Shown piece after piece: positions 17,571 through 26,691 of a stretch of 64,000 nucleotides of DNA (positions within the stretch are counted from its first letter, which is position 1; every line of letters starts with the position of its first letter). Origin of the DNA: Acidobacteriota bacterium (GTDB lineage Bacteria; Acidobacteriota; Terriglobia; Bryobacterales; Bryobacteraceae); contig JACTMJ010000016.1 in the NCBI GenBank assembly GCA_014584705.1, positions 62,001 to 126,000 of the forward strand. The letters are read 5' to 3'. Position numbers and translations under genes: made by a program. The notes under the pieces are model-generated. The model was given only the letters and a program-made list of their open reading frames with translations, did no database searches and was not told where the DNA came from.

Positions 17571-18575
17571 ATGAACGATCCATCCCGGCGGCGATTTTTG
17601 GCGGGGGCGGCGGGGTTGCCCATTGTCGCTTCCTTGCAAGGCCAACCCGGCCCGCAGGCGCAGCCCGCGATCGGCGGCAGTGTACCCACGCGGGAGTTGG
17701 GAAAGACGGGGGTTCTGGTTTCCGCGCTTGGGCTGGGCGGACATCATCAGGCACGCCCGAAAGACGAAAGCGAATCGCTGCGCATCGTGCACACAGCCAT
17801 CGACAATGGCATCACCTTCATGGACAACGCCTGGGATTACCATAACGGGCGCGCCGAGGAAGTGATGGGCAAGGCCCTGGCAATGGACGGCTACCGGAAG
17901 AAAGCATTCCTGATGACCAAGGTATGCGACCGGGATTATGCCGGTGCGATGCAGCAACTCGAGGACAGCCTTCGCCGTCTGCGGACGGACGTGATTGACC
18001 TGTGGCAGTTCCACGAATGCAACTACTTCAACGATCCGGAATTTCTCGTGGAGAAAGGCGGTCTGCGCGCCGCCCTGGAGGCAAAGAAGCAGGGCAAGGT
18101 CCGCTTTATCGGATTTACGGGCCACAAGCATCCGCGCATTCACCGGAAGATGCTGGCATTACAGTTTCCATGGGATGCCTGCCAGATGCCGATCAACATC
18201 ATGGACCACAGCTTCGAGAGCTTCCGGCATGAGGTGGTCGCTGAGTGCCAGCGGCGGGGCATCGGCGTGATTGGTATGAAAGGCTGCGGCGGAGACGGGC
18301 AGATGCTGCGAGACGGTGTGGTGACGGTGGAAGAGTGTTACCGCTACTTTCTCTCCCAGCCCACCAGCACGCAGGTGGTGGGGCTCGCCTCCATGGAAGA
18401 CCTGAACCGGGCGCTGGCGATAATGCGGGGCTTCCAGCCCATGACGGAGCAGGAACTCAGCACACTATCCGGAAGGCTGCGGGAAGTGTCCGGAGACGGC
18501 CGCTATGAAACCTTCAAGACCACGCAGAGGTTTGATGCGGGATACCACCGGAAGCAGCACGGCTTCGCAAGCTGA
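17571..18575 (+). CDS. Tat-exported aldo/keto reductase
   Basis: 334 aa from the ATG at 17571, preceded by GCAAGGAGG; an in-frame ATG at 17466 would add a non-family extension. The N-terminus has a twin-arginine signal (PSRRRFLAGAAG). The aldo/keto reductase barrel shows the expected tetrad: Asp and Tyr in FMDNAWDYHNGRAEEVMGKA, Lys in LMTKVCD, and His in LWQFHECN. The C-terminal STQVVGLASMEDLNRAL is the usual NADPH-binding end. The protein is probably a periplasmic oxidoreductase of unknown substrate; similar Tat-tagged AKRs are common in Acidobacteriota. Confidence 0.88.
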   Translation: MNDPSRRRFLAGAAGLPIVASLQGQPGPQAQPAIGGSVPTRELGKTGVLVSALGLGGHHQARPKDESESLRIVHTAIDNGITFMDNAWDYHNGRAEEVMGKALAMDGYRKKAFLMTKVCDRDYAGAMQQLEDSLRRLRTDVIDLWQFHECNYFNDPEFLVEKGGLRAALEAKKQGKVRFIGFTGHKHPRIHRKMLALQFPWDACQMPINIMDHSFESFRHEVVAECQRRGIGVIGMKGCGGDGQMLRDGVVTVEECYRYFLSQPTSTQVVGLASMEDLNRALAIMRGFQPMTEQELSTLSGRLREVSGDGRYETFKTTQRFDAGYHRKQHGFAS

Positions 18576-18703
18576 CGATTGGGGACCAGTTTGCGTTCCG
18601 CCTCGGGAGCGGACGCGGCGGCGATCCGGATGCCGAGTTGTGAAACGAGCGGCCGTGGCGGGGCATCGGATAATCAATACTAAAGAGGGAGGGAATCGCC
18701 GCC

Positions 18704-19318
18704 ATGGCATTCAACGCACACTCTTCCTTCACCCGTCGCCACGCCATGCTCTCCAGCCTTCTCGGCCTGAGCCTGCCCGCGCTGGCCGCGGAAACCTCCG
18801 GAAACGAGGCGGCCTCTTCCGCCACGAAGGCCGCGAACAAGGGCAAGAAAGTGAAAACTGTCAAGATCGCCACGTTCGACAAAGCAGGCCGGCGAACGGG
18901 TGTGGAGACGGTGGAACAGATCATCAAGTCGGACGAGGAATGGAAGAAAGAACTCCCTTCCCTCAGCTTCGACGTCACGAGTTGCCAGGGTACGGAGCGC
19001 GCCTTCACCGGCAAGTACACGCACTTCAAGGGCGATGGTATCTACAAGTGCATCCGCTGTGGAACACCGCTATTTGATTCGAAAACGAAGTACGATTCCG
19101 GTTCCGGCTGGCCCAGCTACTACCAGCCGATCGCCAAGGAGAATATCCAGGAGCAAGTAGACTTCTCCGGGGGGATGCGCCGGATTGAGATCGTATGCAA
19201 ACGCTGCGGCGCTCACCTGGGCCACGTTTTCGACGACGGACCAAACCCTACCGGCTTGCGTTACTGTCTAAACTCCGCCGCCCTCAATTTCGACGCTCGC
19301 GAAACGCAGTTGCCTTAG
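18704..19318 (+). CDS. msrB: Peptide-methionine (R)-S-oxide reductase MsrB, exported
   Basis: 204 aa. The MsrB domain (about 80-200) has paired zinc-binding CxxC motifs (CIRCGTPLF and [16 protein letters not shown]), the [10 protein letters not shown] substrate motif and the catalytic Cys in [10 protein letters not shown]. The N-terminus looks like a Tat-type signal ([20 protein letters not shown]), so it probably repairs oxidised methionine in the cell envelope. A spacer of about 50 residues rich in Ala and Lys separates signal and domain. It lies about 130 bp after the aldo/keto reductase in the same direction. Confidence 0.93.
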   Translation: MAFNAHSSFTRRHAMLSSLLGLSLPALAAETSGNEAASSATKAANKGKKVKTVKIATFDKAGRRTGVETVEQIIKSDEEWKKELPSLSFDVTSCQGTERAFTGKYTHFKGDGIYKCIRCGTPLFDSKTKYDSGSGWPSYYQPIAKENIQEQVDFSGGMRRIEIVCKRCGAHLGHVFDDGPNPTGLRYCLNSAALNFDARETQLP

Positions 19319-19639
19319 CGGGCGGTGCGTCCCGCCCCGGGCGCTAGTGACACACATCGCCATCCGGAACGTGCCCTCGCAAGGTTAGCGAAACGTGGGT
19401 ACTTCTGATTCCACGCGGAGCGGAGCATCTCGAAAGCGAACCTCCGGAGGCCGTTCCGGCCCGATACGCCACCCCCCTTGACTTTCCCCGGCAGCCATTG
19501 CGCAATCGACAAAACAGAGGTCGCATGTTCTTACTTCTCTTGGAAGTTTCGGCAATTCGTGGACCCAACTGAAAGGAAGCATCGAGGCTTCAGTTCGTTC
19601 GTTTTTCGTCGCCTACCTCATCGCCAGGTGAAGTCGGCG
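19319..19639. other. Intergenic stretch between msrB and the IS200 remnant
   Basis: No gene recognised. A small hairpin GAAGC-ATCGAG-GCTTC at 19576-19591 may be the right subterminal hairpin of the adjacent IS200/IS605 remnant. Confidence 0.4.
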
Positions 19640-19994
19640 TTATTGCTTGATGACGCAAAGTTCTCCCCTCCGTGACCGGAAGTGCTGTCCGACGAAGTTC
19701 TGCTTCCGCTCGCCGTAGTTTCGTGCTAACTGAATCGCGCTCTTGCCCTGGATATACCCCACCACCTGCGACGCCGCATACTTCGGTGGTATTGCGATCA
19801 TCATGTGCACGTGATCACTTATCAAGTGCCCTTCTTCGATTCGGCTTCCCTTCTGCCTCGCCAGTTCGTGGAAGATCTCTCCCAGATGCTTCTTCAACTC
19901 TCCGTAAAGCACCTTTCTGCGATACTTGGGAATGAACACGATGTGGTGACGTGCACTCCCACTTCGTGTGACTTAGACTCTCGAAGTCGTCCAT
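19640..19994 (-). pseudogene. tnpA: Decayed IS200/IS605-family transposase TnpA
   Basis: From an ATG at 19994 the minus strand reads MDDFESLSHTKWEC, the standard IS200 TnpA N-terminus; then a one-base shift moves the frame to HHIVFIPKYRRKVLYGELKKHLGEIF. The HUH motif appears as SDHVHMMIAIPPKYA, and GKSAIQLARNYGERKQNFVGQHF follows. After GQHF the sequence departs from the family (RSRRGELCVIKQ) and stops before the catalytic-Tyr helix that should follow. The protein is therefore broken at both ends. Y1 HUH transposases of this family mobilise single-stranded DNA; this copy should be inactive. Confidence 0.8.
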
Positions 19995-20079
19995 CGCGGT
20001 TTCTCCTTTCGTGTGCTTGGCGGCTCACGATTCAGAGTTTCCGCGATGGACTCCCTCAAATGTCAAATTTCTGCTGCCA

Positions 20080-20096
20080 CCCCGGCAGAGCCGGGG
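20080..20096. repeat. Perfect hairpin, possible IS200/IS605 left end
   Basis: CCCCGGC-AGA-GCCGGGG, a 7-bp stem with a 3-nt loop, lies about 85 bp upstream of the TnpA start on its 5' side. IS200/IS605 ends are recognised as subterminal hairpins, so this and 19576-19591 could bracket the remnant; a local terminator is an alternative. Confidence 0.35.
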
Positions 20097-20213
20097 GGCC
20101 TCCCCTGGTAGGCTTGGTATAGTTAATAGAAGACACCGACATCCGGTTTCACCGCATCTCAGGACTGCGCATAGTTTGGCAGCCATGGCAGACCGCGGGC
20201 TGTGAGGAATTCG

Positions 20214-21908
20214 ATGAGAACCGCTATTGACGCATTGGCCACCGCTATGCGAACAGGCGTCCGGCGTGACGCATTCCGATCTTGGGCGCTGATGTTTGCC
20301 ACTCTCATCCCGCTGGTGTTGTGGGCTCCGCCATTGGCATCACAGGCACCGCCTTTGACGGAGATCCTGGTTGTGCCATTCATGCGGGGCACTCCGATTA
20401 CGGTGAACGGTGTCGCGTACCAGGAGACAACCACGATCTACGTGAATCCCGCCAACGTGCTGAGCATAAGTGGCCCGTGGATATACGACCGCGCCGACGG
20501 CTATCGCTTTCGTCTGCGGAAGATCGTAGTTCAGCGCGGTGCCCCGGGCAACAGCATTGAGGATAAGTACGCGGCCAACGCGCTTGAGCTACCGGACGCT
20601 TTTGGCATAAGCGCCATTCGGTTTGATACGGACGTAGAACCCAGAGTTGTGATAAACGTTTCCGGTCCCGGCTCCGTCGTTTGGGACCCGCCGGCACCGC
20701 CTGAAGGTTACGTAGGACTCGGATCAAACATCACGCTGACCCCTGTTCCGAACCCGAACGCCTATTTTGCGGGTTGGGACGATCCGTGGGGCGCCTACGA
20801 CGGTCCGATCTACCTCAGCATGATCATGATGCCGCAGACGCTTAGGGCACATTTCCGCCAGAAAATTACACCGCCTCCGGTCCTCTCTACCGACATACCC
20901 TTCCCCGAACTCCGCATGCGTTCCAGCAACTACCAACTGGAGGGCCAGGTGACGGTTCAGGCATCGGCGCCGGTTCGCGTACGGAGTGTCAGCACTTCCT
21001 GCGAACCGCCGAACCTGTTTCTCAATACTTCCTTCTCCTCACCCGATACACCGTTTGTTTTTCGGGCTTCCCTGGGTCCAGAACACAATGCCACAAAGGA
21101 GGGAGTCTACACCTGCACGACGGTCTTCACCCGTTACGATGGAGGGCCTCCGTTCTCCATACCGATCCAAGTGCGTATCGGCGAGGTCGGACAGGAAACT
21201 CCTCCCCTCGTCTCCGTGAACGGGGCCTCGTTTGTGAAGATGCCGCTCGCACCCGGCTCAATCTTCTCCCTGTTTGGTGAGGGCATGGGATCGGCTACCG
21301 CGCATGCCGAATCCCTTCCCCTGCCGCAATCCCTCGGCGGCGTGCGCGTGCGCATTCGCTCTGGCTCCGGAGACTACGATGCGCCGCTCTTCTTCGCCTC
21401 GCCGAATCAGATCAATTTCCTTGTGCCGCTCAACCTTCCCACCGGGGACGGCACATTGGAGGTGCTCCGGGCAGGTTCGGACAGTATCTCGGTCCCCGTT
21501 CGCACCGAATGGCAGGGCCCGGGGCTCTTTGCCGCAAACTCGAAGGGGAGTGGGCCTCCGGCCGGCTATTACATCCGCGTTCGCGAGGGCGAGCAGGCGC
21601 GCGGCGAATTCGTGAACTGCCCGGAAGGGGAGGAGTGCGTATCGATCCCCATCGAGTCGCCAAACCCCTCGGAGGAAGTATTCCTCGTGCTGTTTGGCAC
21701 CGGGTTCCGGAATGCGCCCAACGTCAGACCGGTGGTACACATGGGGGACCTTGTGGTGGAAGCTGACTACTTCGGATCGCACCGAGATTTCGCCGGGCTT
21801 GATCAAATCAACGTCAAGGTGCCGCGAGAGTTGATCGGAAAAGGCGCGCAACCGGTCTTTGTCACTCACCACGGCAAGACATCGAACACGCTCACGATCG
21901 ACTTCTGA
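20214..21908 (+). CDS. Secreted protein with Solibacter-type C-terminal domain (TIGR03437-like)
   Basis: 564 aa from the ATG at 20214 (GAGGA ribosome site 5 nt upstream; GTG at 20202 is an alternative). A signal anchor or peptide lies at about 20-45. The C-terminal ~230 residues follow the pattern of the domain named for its expansion in Candidatus Solibacter: VSVNGASFVKMPLAPGSIFSLFGEGMG, QSLGGVRVRI, FFASPNQINFLVPLNLPTG, EEVFLVLFGTGFRN and GLDQINVKVP. The N-terminal half includes a bacterial-repeat-like FAGWDD segment and beta-rich sequence. The exact function is unknown; these proteins are exported and usually carry varied N-terminal domains. It is one of the better taxonomic markers in the window. 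Confidence 0.85.
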   Translation: MRTAIDALATAMRTGVRRDAFRSWALMFATLIPLVLWAPPLASQAPPLTEILVVPFMRGTPITVNGVAYQETTTIYVNPANVLSISGPWIYDRADGYRFRLRKIVVQRGAPGNSIEDKYAANALELPDAFGISAIRFDTDVEPRVVINVSGPGSVVWDPPAPPEGYVGLGSNITLTPVPNPNAYFAGWDDPWGAYDGPIYLSMIMMPQTLRAHFRQKITPPPVLSTDIPFPELRMRSSNYQLEGQVTVQASAPVRVRSVSTSCEPPNLFLNTSFSSPDTPFVFRASLGPEHNATKEGVYTCTTVFTRYDGGPPFSIPIQVRIGEVGQETPPLVSVNGASFVKMPLAPGSIFSLFGEGMGSATAHAESLPLPQSLGGVRVRIRSGSGDYDAPLFFASPNQINFLVPLNLPTGDGTLEVLRAGSDSISVPVRTEWQGPGLFAANSKGSGPPAGYYIRVREGEQARGEFVNCPEGEECVSIPIESPNPSEEVFLVLFGTGFRNAPNVRPVVHMGDLVVEADYFGSHRDFAGLDQINVKVPRELIGKGAQPVFVTHHGKTSNTLTIDF

Positions 21909-21977
21909 CCTGGGAAAACGCGCGCTCGCCGCGCCCGAATACGCCGTGCGGCGGCGAAAGCACTTGAACGTCGCATT

Positions 21978-22616
21978 CTACGGAAGTTCCCGAATCCGGA
22001 TGTTGCGGAATTCGGCCCGGCTCCGGTGGCCGAGAATGCCGATGTAACCGGCGGTCCGGCGCAGGCCGGGGTGTTTCTTGAGGACTTCGGGTTCCTTGAC
22101 GAGTGAGAGGTCAAAATCGACGATGACCACGCCGTTCAGTGTTACGCGGATGTGGCTTCCGTCCGCCATGATTTCTTCCTCGTTCCACTCGCCGGCCGGC
22201 TTCTGAAAGCGGGTACGCGCGGGAACGACGTCGTAGATGGATCCGGTGTGCTGCTCGGAATGCAACAGGCCTTTGTATTTTTCATGGGTGTCGTCAAGGA
22301 GCTGGATTTCCATCCCCACGTAGGCGGAGTCTCCGGTGCCTGGATATCGGATGCCGATACCGGAATTGCCTCCGGGCTCCAGGCGGTATTCAAAGCGAAG
22401 AATAAAGTTCGCATATTGCTTCGCCGTTACCAGATTTCCTCCCGTGCCCGGAGGCGCGGTGAGCAAACCGTCCTTTACGATGTAACGGTCCTGGGGTTTC
22501 GCGGGCGATTGCCAGCCCGTGAGAGTCTTCCCGTCAAACAGCGAAACGAATCCCGGTTCGGGCGGCGCAGCCAGCGCGGAAATCGCCGCCAACAAGAACA
22601 GACACAGACACTTCAT
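21978..22616 (-). CDS. DUF1080 (3-keto-disaccharide hydrolase-like) lipid/sugar-binding fold protein, secreted
   Basis: 212 aa from the ATG at 22616, preceded by ATGGAGGAGCG. Signal peptide [16 protein letters not shown]. The DUF1080 jelly roll is clear: [14 protein letters not shown], a YIVKDGLL strand, [31 protein letters not shown] and a final [21 protein letters not shown]. Members act on or bind 3-keto-glycosides outside the cytoplasm and are plentiful in Acidobacteriota and Planctomycetes. The upstream in-frame extension to 22700 is not needed. Confidence 0.92.
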   Translation of the reverse strand: MKCLCLFLLAAISALAAPPEPGFVSLFDGKTLTGWQSPAKPQDRYIVKDGLLTAPPGTGGNLVTAKQYANFILRFEYRLEPGGNSGIGIRYPGTGDSAYVGMEIQLLDDTHEKYKGLLHSEQHTGSIYDVVPARTRFQKPAGEWNEEEIMADGSHIRVTLNGVVIVDFDLSLVKEPEVLKKHPGLRRTAGYIGILGHRSRAEFRNIRIRELP

Positions 22617-22850
22617 ACGTCGCTCCTCCATCCTGCCACCCGCGGTCGAAGCCAGTTTCGAGCGGCCGTCGCGAGCGGGGATCGAGTTCCAGGTTATCAA
22701 GAGTGGGGCCCGCGCGACGGGGCCGCGTTGGCTCAGCGGGGAAGGATTTCCTGACGAGGACCCGCACGTTTACGCTGGCAGCGCGGCGCGGCATACGGCA
22801 CGGAAGAGGCGGGCCGCCTCCGGCGAACAACCGGAAGCAGCCCGCTCGGG

Positions 22851-25800
22851 TTAGAAGCCCAGGCGGAGGCCGAAGCGGAATTCCCGCGAACGGCCCAACG
22901 CGGAATTTGAACTCGTGGAGAGAATCTTCCCGAAGTTCGAACTGTTCGCGCTTCCGTTGGGATTGGAGAAGTGGGGCGTGTTGCTCAGGTTGAACGACTC
23001 CGCCCGGAATTGCATGTTGATTTTCTCTGTCAATTTGAACGTGCGGAAGAGGCTCAGATCCACGTTCGCGGTTCCGGGTCCGCGCATGGTGTTGCGGCCG
23101 ACATTCCCGAAACGCACGTCCGTCACGCGCGCAAACGCGCTCGTGTCGAACCACGTTCCGTCGTCACCGATTTTGTTCATGTATTTGACATTGCCTTTCA
23201 CCTGATCCGCCGTTTGCGAGTTGCCTGGCATGTTGAGGCTCGACCCGGAAGAGGTCACCGTAAACGGCGCTCCCGTATAAGCCGCAAACAAGCCGTTAAA
23301 CTGCCAGCCGCCCAGGATAGCGGAAGCGACCCCATCGGTGGCCCACTTCTTCCCCTCTCCGAAGGGCACCTCGTAGACGAAGCCCATCTGGAACATATGT
23401 GCACGGTCAAAATTTGACGTGGCGCGGTTGCGATAAAACACGCTCGGCGCATTCCAACTGAAGCCCGTCCAATCGCCGTAGCTGGCCATATCGATGGAGT
23501 GTGAGTAAGTATAGGCTCCCTTCAGGAACAGCCCATTCGTCAAACGGCGGTTGAGCGTGGCCTGCAGGGAGTGGTAAGAGCTATGCGTGCGCCCGTTGAA
23601 CTCACGGGTGGTTGCCGTGCGCCCGAACTTTTGGAACAGCGGACGTCCCTCGTCTCCGGAACCCGGAATCTGCGAGGCGTTGACATTGAGAAACGCGAAT
23701 CCGTTCACGGAAGCGGTCCCGACATAGCCGACCGAGGTCACGAACTCTCCGGGAAGCCGGTGCTCCACAATGAAGTTCCAGGATTGGATGTAGCCGCGCT
23801 TCAACTGCTGGTTCGCCACCGGGTAACCCAGTTCGGCGGAGTTGGGCACGGGTACACGCCCGGTGCTGATTTCCGGACAGCAGATGGGCAGGATGCCCAC
23901 ATCCCCGCCAAGCGGCTTGTTGGGAATCCCGGCTGCCACGTAGTTCGGTCCAGTCGTGATGGGCTGATAGCCGTTCACGCCGCCGAACTCCGAAATCACA
24001 GTCAGCGGATACCAGCCGCGCAGCGCCTGCGCGCCCCACGGATGGGAATGATAGGTGATCCCGTAGCCACTGCGAACAACGGTCCGGCTGCCCAACTGAT
24101 AGGCGAAGCCGATCCGCGGCGCAAACAATTTCTTGCTCCAACCCACACCCAAATCTCTGGGCAAACCACCCCGGCCGCCAATCAGCGCTTCATTGGTGTT
24201 CGGATCATACGATTCGATACCCATCCCGGCCGAACGGTGACGCGTGGGATAGGCTTCCCATCGTAAGCCGACGTTGACCGTGAGTTTGGGGGTGACGCGC
24301 CAGCGGTCTCGCGCATAGAGAGCCCAGACATTCTCGAAGCTGTTCATCTTGATGAACTGGCTGCTCTTCCCCGTGTAGTCCGTGGCGCCAAGGAGATACG
24401 CGGCCAGCCCGTTCCAGCCGTTCTCAAATGAGGGTGCGCCGTTCTGGAATCCCACCGTTTCATCGAGCGCGTCGGGGTTGAGCGCGGTAACGCCCGGATC
24501 AAATCCGAACGCTCCTCGCGGCCCTTCGCCGAGTTCCGGCTGCCAGTGGTTCATGAGATGGTGCAGGAACTCGAGCCCGAAGCGGATCTCGTGCTTGCCC
24601 TTCATCCAGCCGGCATTCAGATTCGCGGTATAGGATTGATCGTTTCGGAATAGCGGGTTCCACCCTTCCGGGTTGCCGAGGGTGGAATAGTCCGAGATGT
24701 AGAAGGCGGGCATGCCGCTTTCCTTTGGGTCCGGACCGTTGGTGCCGGGAATGCCCATGACGTCGCTGCCGAAGTTCTTGCCGAGGTCCGGCGGCTGTAC
24801 ATTTTGCCCGAAGCGGGTCCATCCGACGGTGCCGTCGATGAGGAACTGCGGAGTGAGGGAGTAGGTTGTCCCGATCGCGGCCAGTTGCGTGAGGGTGTGG
24901 CCGGAACCGAGGCCGCCATCGCAGAGGCAATCGCCACCGGCTGCGCCAAGGCCGAACTCGCCCTTCACGAGTGCGTTCATGACGCTATATTTGCCCCAGA
25001 TCTGGTGCTTTTCGCTCCGGTTCCAGTTGATCTTGGCATCCATGTTGTTGCGGTTGAAGCGCTGGGTTCCCTGGTTGAAGTAATTCTCCAGATCGCCCGG
25101 ACGATTGGGCTGGGGAATCAGCGCGGTCAGCTTCGCGATGGCCGGGTTGAGGCGCGCGGCCGGGATGACGTTGATCCGGCCTCCGCTGGAAAACACCGAT
25201 CGGCCCGTTCCATCGAGATTGCCGGAATAGGGATCGAAGACCATCCCCTCGCGGAGTTGGGTGAGCGTGCCTTCGGTAGTCGGCACGGAGATTGACCTGC
25301 CACTGCCGTCAAGAATCGGGTCTCCAAGCATCCGGCTGAAATCGCCGGAACGGAAATCGGCCGTCGGTACGGAAAAAAGATCCGAACGGCCAACACGCTC
25401 GAAGGTGCCTTCCCAATCGGTAAAGAAGAACAGCTTGTTTCGCTTGATCGGCCCGCCCACGCTGCCACCGAAGATGTTGCGGTTCCCTTTCGGCTTCGAG
25501 GTCTGGCCAGCGCGATTCTCGTCCCAGGTCATCGCGCGGGTGGCGTTGTTGGCGTTGAACCAGAACAGGCTGCCGTGGAAATCGTTGGTGCCGGACTTCG
25601 TGGCCACCGTAACGGCCGCGCCGCCGGTCATGCCCTGATCCGCATCGAAGTTGTCGGTGGAGATGTTCACTTCCTCAATGCTCTCCACCGGGGGCACGTA
25701 GACCATGTGGTGCGGCATCGTAATGAGGATGTTCGCCGCGCCGTCGACCTTGGTGTTATTGGCTCCGCGCTCCTGTCCGTTGATGTTGGTGGTGAAATCG

Positions 25801-26366
25801 CGCTGCGGCGTATCAATCACCGCGTTCTGAAACGCGACGGGCGTGGCTCCCGGCACCAGGTTCATCAGACTCTGATAGTTGCGGTAACCGCCAAGCGGCA
25901 GGCTTTCCACAGCCTCCGAGCCCAAATTCGTGCTGACATCGGTCTTGGTTGTCTGCAGCACGGCCGCGTTGGCCTCCACCGTGACGGATTCGGTGACATC
26001 GCCGACCTCCAGACTGATGTCCGAGCGGGTTACGGTGTTGATGTTGACGGCCACTCCGCGTTGCGTGACGGGTTTGAAGCCCTTGGCGCTGATGGTTACC
26101 TCGTACGTGCCCTCCTGAAGGTTGGGGATCGAGAAATATCCGGTTTGGTTCGAGTTGGCCTGGCGAGTCAAGCCCGTGGCGGCGTTCTTCACGGTCACCG
26201 CGGCGCCCGCGATTACAGCGGCGGATTTGTCGGTTACGGTTCCGACGATGGAACCATAGAGCACCTGCGCCGGAGCAGCCAGCGGCGCGATACCGAGAAC
26301 AACAAGCAGTGCAATTCTCAGCGGCGTGAGAATTCCGAAATGCGGGAATTTAGCGATTCTGTACAC
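22851..26366 (-). CDS. TonB-dependent receptor with N-terminal carboxypeptidase-regulatory-like domain
   Basis: About 1171 aa. I choose the GTG at 26366 because GGGAGGAATCT sits just before it; an ATG at 26411 lacks such a site. Order: signal peptide (LRIALLVVLGIAPLAAPAQ), CarboxypepD_reg domain (GSIVGTVTDKSAAVIAGAAVTVKN ... GYFSIPNLQEGTYEVTISAKGF), plug region (VESLPLGGYRNYQSLMNLVPG), then a long beta-barrel ending in EFRFGLRLGF with a terminal Phe, as for outer-membrane barrels. Such receptors import large substrates in Acidobacteriota. It is divergent from a second receptor at 26692, with the AT-rich gap 26367-26643 as a likely shared control region. The barrel contains a CLCDGG loop that may bind metal or form a disulphide. 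Confidence 0.92.
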   Translation of the reverse strand: MYRIAKFPHFGILTPLRIALLVVLGIAPLAAPAQVLYGSIVGTVTDKSAAVIAGAAVTVKNAATGLTRQANSNQTGYFSIPNLQEGTYEVTISAKGFKPVTQRGVAVNINTVTRSDISLEVGDVTESVTVEANAAVLQTTKTDVSTNLGSEAVESLPLGGYRNYQSLMNLVPGATPVAFQNAVIDTPQRDFTTNINGQERGANNTKVDGAANILITMPHHMVYVPPVESIEEVNISTDNFDADQGMTGGAAVTVATKSGTNDFHGSLFWFNANNATRAMTWDENRAGQTSKPKGNRNIFGGSVGGPIKRNKLFFFTDWEGTFERVGRSDLFSVPTADFRSGDFSRMLGDPILDGSGRSISVPTTEGTLTQLREGMVFDPYSGNLDGTGRSVFSSGGRINVIPAARLNPAIAKLTALIPQPNRPGDLENYFNQGTQRFNRNNMDAKINWNRSEKHQIWGKYSVMNALVKGEFGLGAAGGDCLCDGGLGSGHTLTQLAAIGTTYSLTPQFLIDGTVGWTRFGQNVQPPDLGKNFGSDVMGIPGTNGPDPKESGMPAFYISDYSTLGNPEGWNPLFRNDQSYTANLNAGWMKGKHEIRFGLEFLHHLMNHWQPELGEGPRGAFGFDPGVTALNPDALDETVGFQNGAPSFENGWNGLAAYLLGATDYTGKSSQFIKMNSFENVWALYARDRWRVTPKLTVNVGLRWEAYPTRHRSAGMGIESYDPNTNEALIGGRGGLPRDLGVGWSKKLFAPRIGFAYQLGSRTVVRSGYGITYHSHPWGAQALRGWYPLTVISEFGGVNGYQPITTGPNYVAAGIPNKPLGGDVGILPICCPEISTGRVPVPNSAELGYPVANQQLKRGYIQSWNFIVEHRLPGEFVTSVGYVGTASVNGFAFLNVNASQIPGSGDEGRPLFQKFGRTATTREFNGRTHSSYHSLQATLNRRLTNGLFLKGAYTYSHSIDMASYGDWTGFSWNAPSVFYRNRATSNFDRAHMFQMGFVYEVPFGEGKKWATDGVASAILGGWQFNGLFAAYTGAPFTVTSSGSSLNMPGNSQTADQVKGNVKYMNKIGDDGTWFDTSAFARVTDVRFGNVGRNTMRGPGTANVDLSLFRTFKLTEKINMQFRAESFNLSNTPHFSNPNGSANSSNFGKILSTSSNSALGRSREFRFGLRLGF

Positions 26367-26691
26367 AGATTCCTCCCTGATGCAAAATTCGGACGGTATT
26401 ATCGCTATCACTCGCCGATCCGGGAAGCAAGCAGGGGAGAACTTCAGAGTTAAAGAGCCTATTCTATCTCACTATCCCCAGCTACCCCGGATCTGTATCC
26501 GCGAAGCGTACCCGGAGTACTATTCAACTCCTCATTGCGGTGTCCGGAAATCGTTACACTTGTTACATATTACAGTACTCTTCATTAGCGTTTGTTAATT
26601 GGATATCCTTTAATCTCAATGACTATATTGTAGATTTACTGGAATGCAAAACCCTGTTATTCTGTCGCGAAGAAAGGGGCCTTCGACAGAT

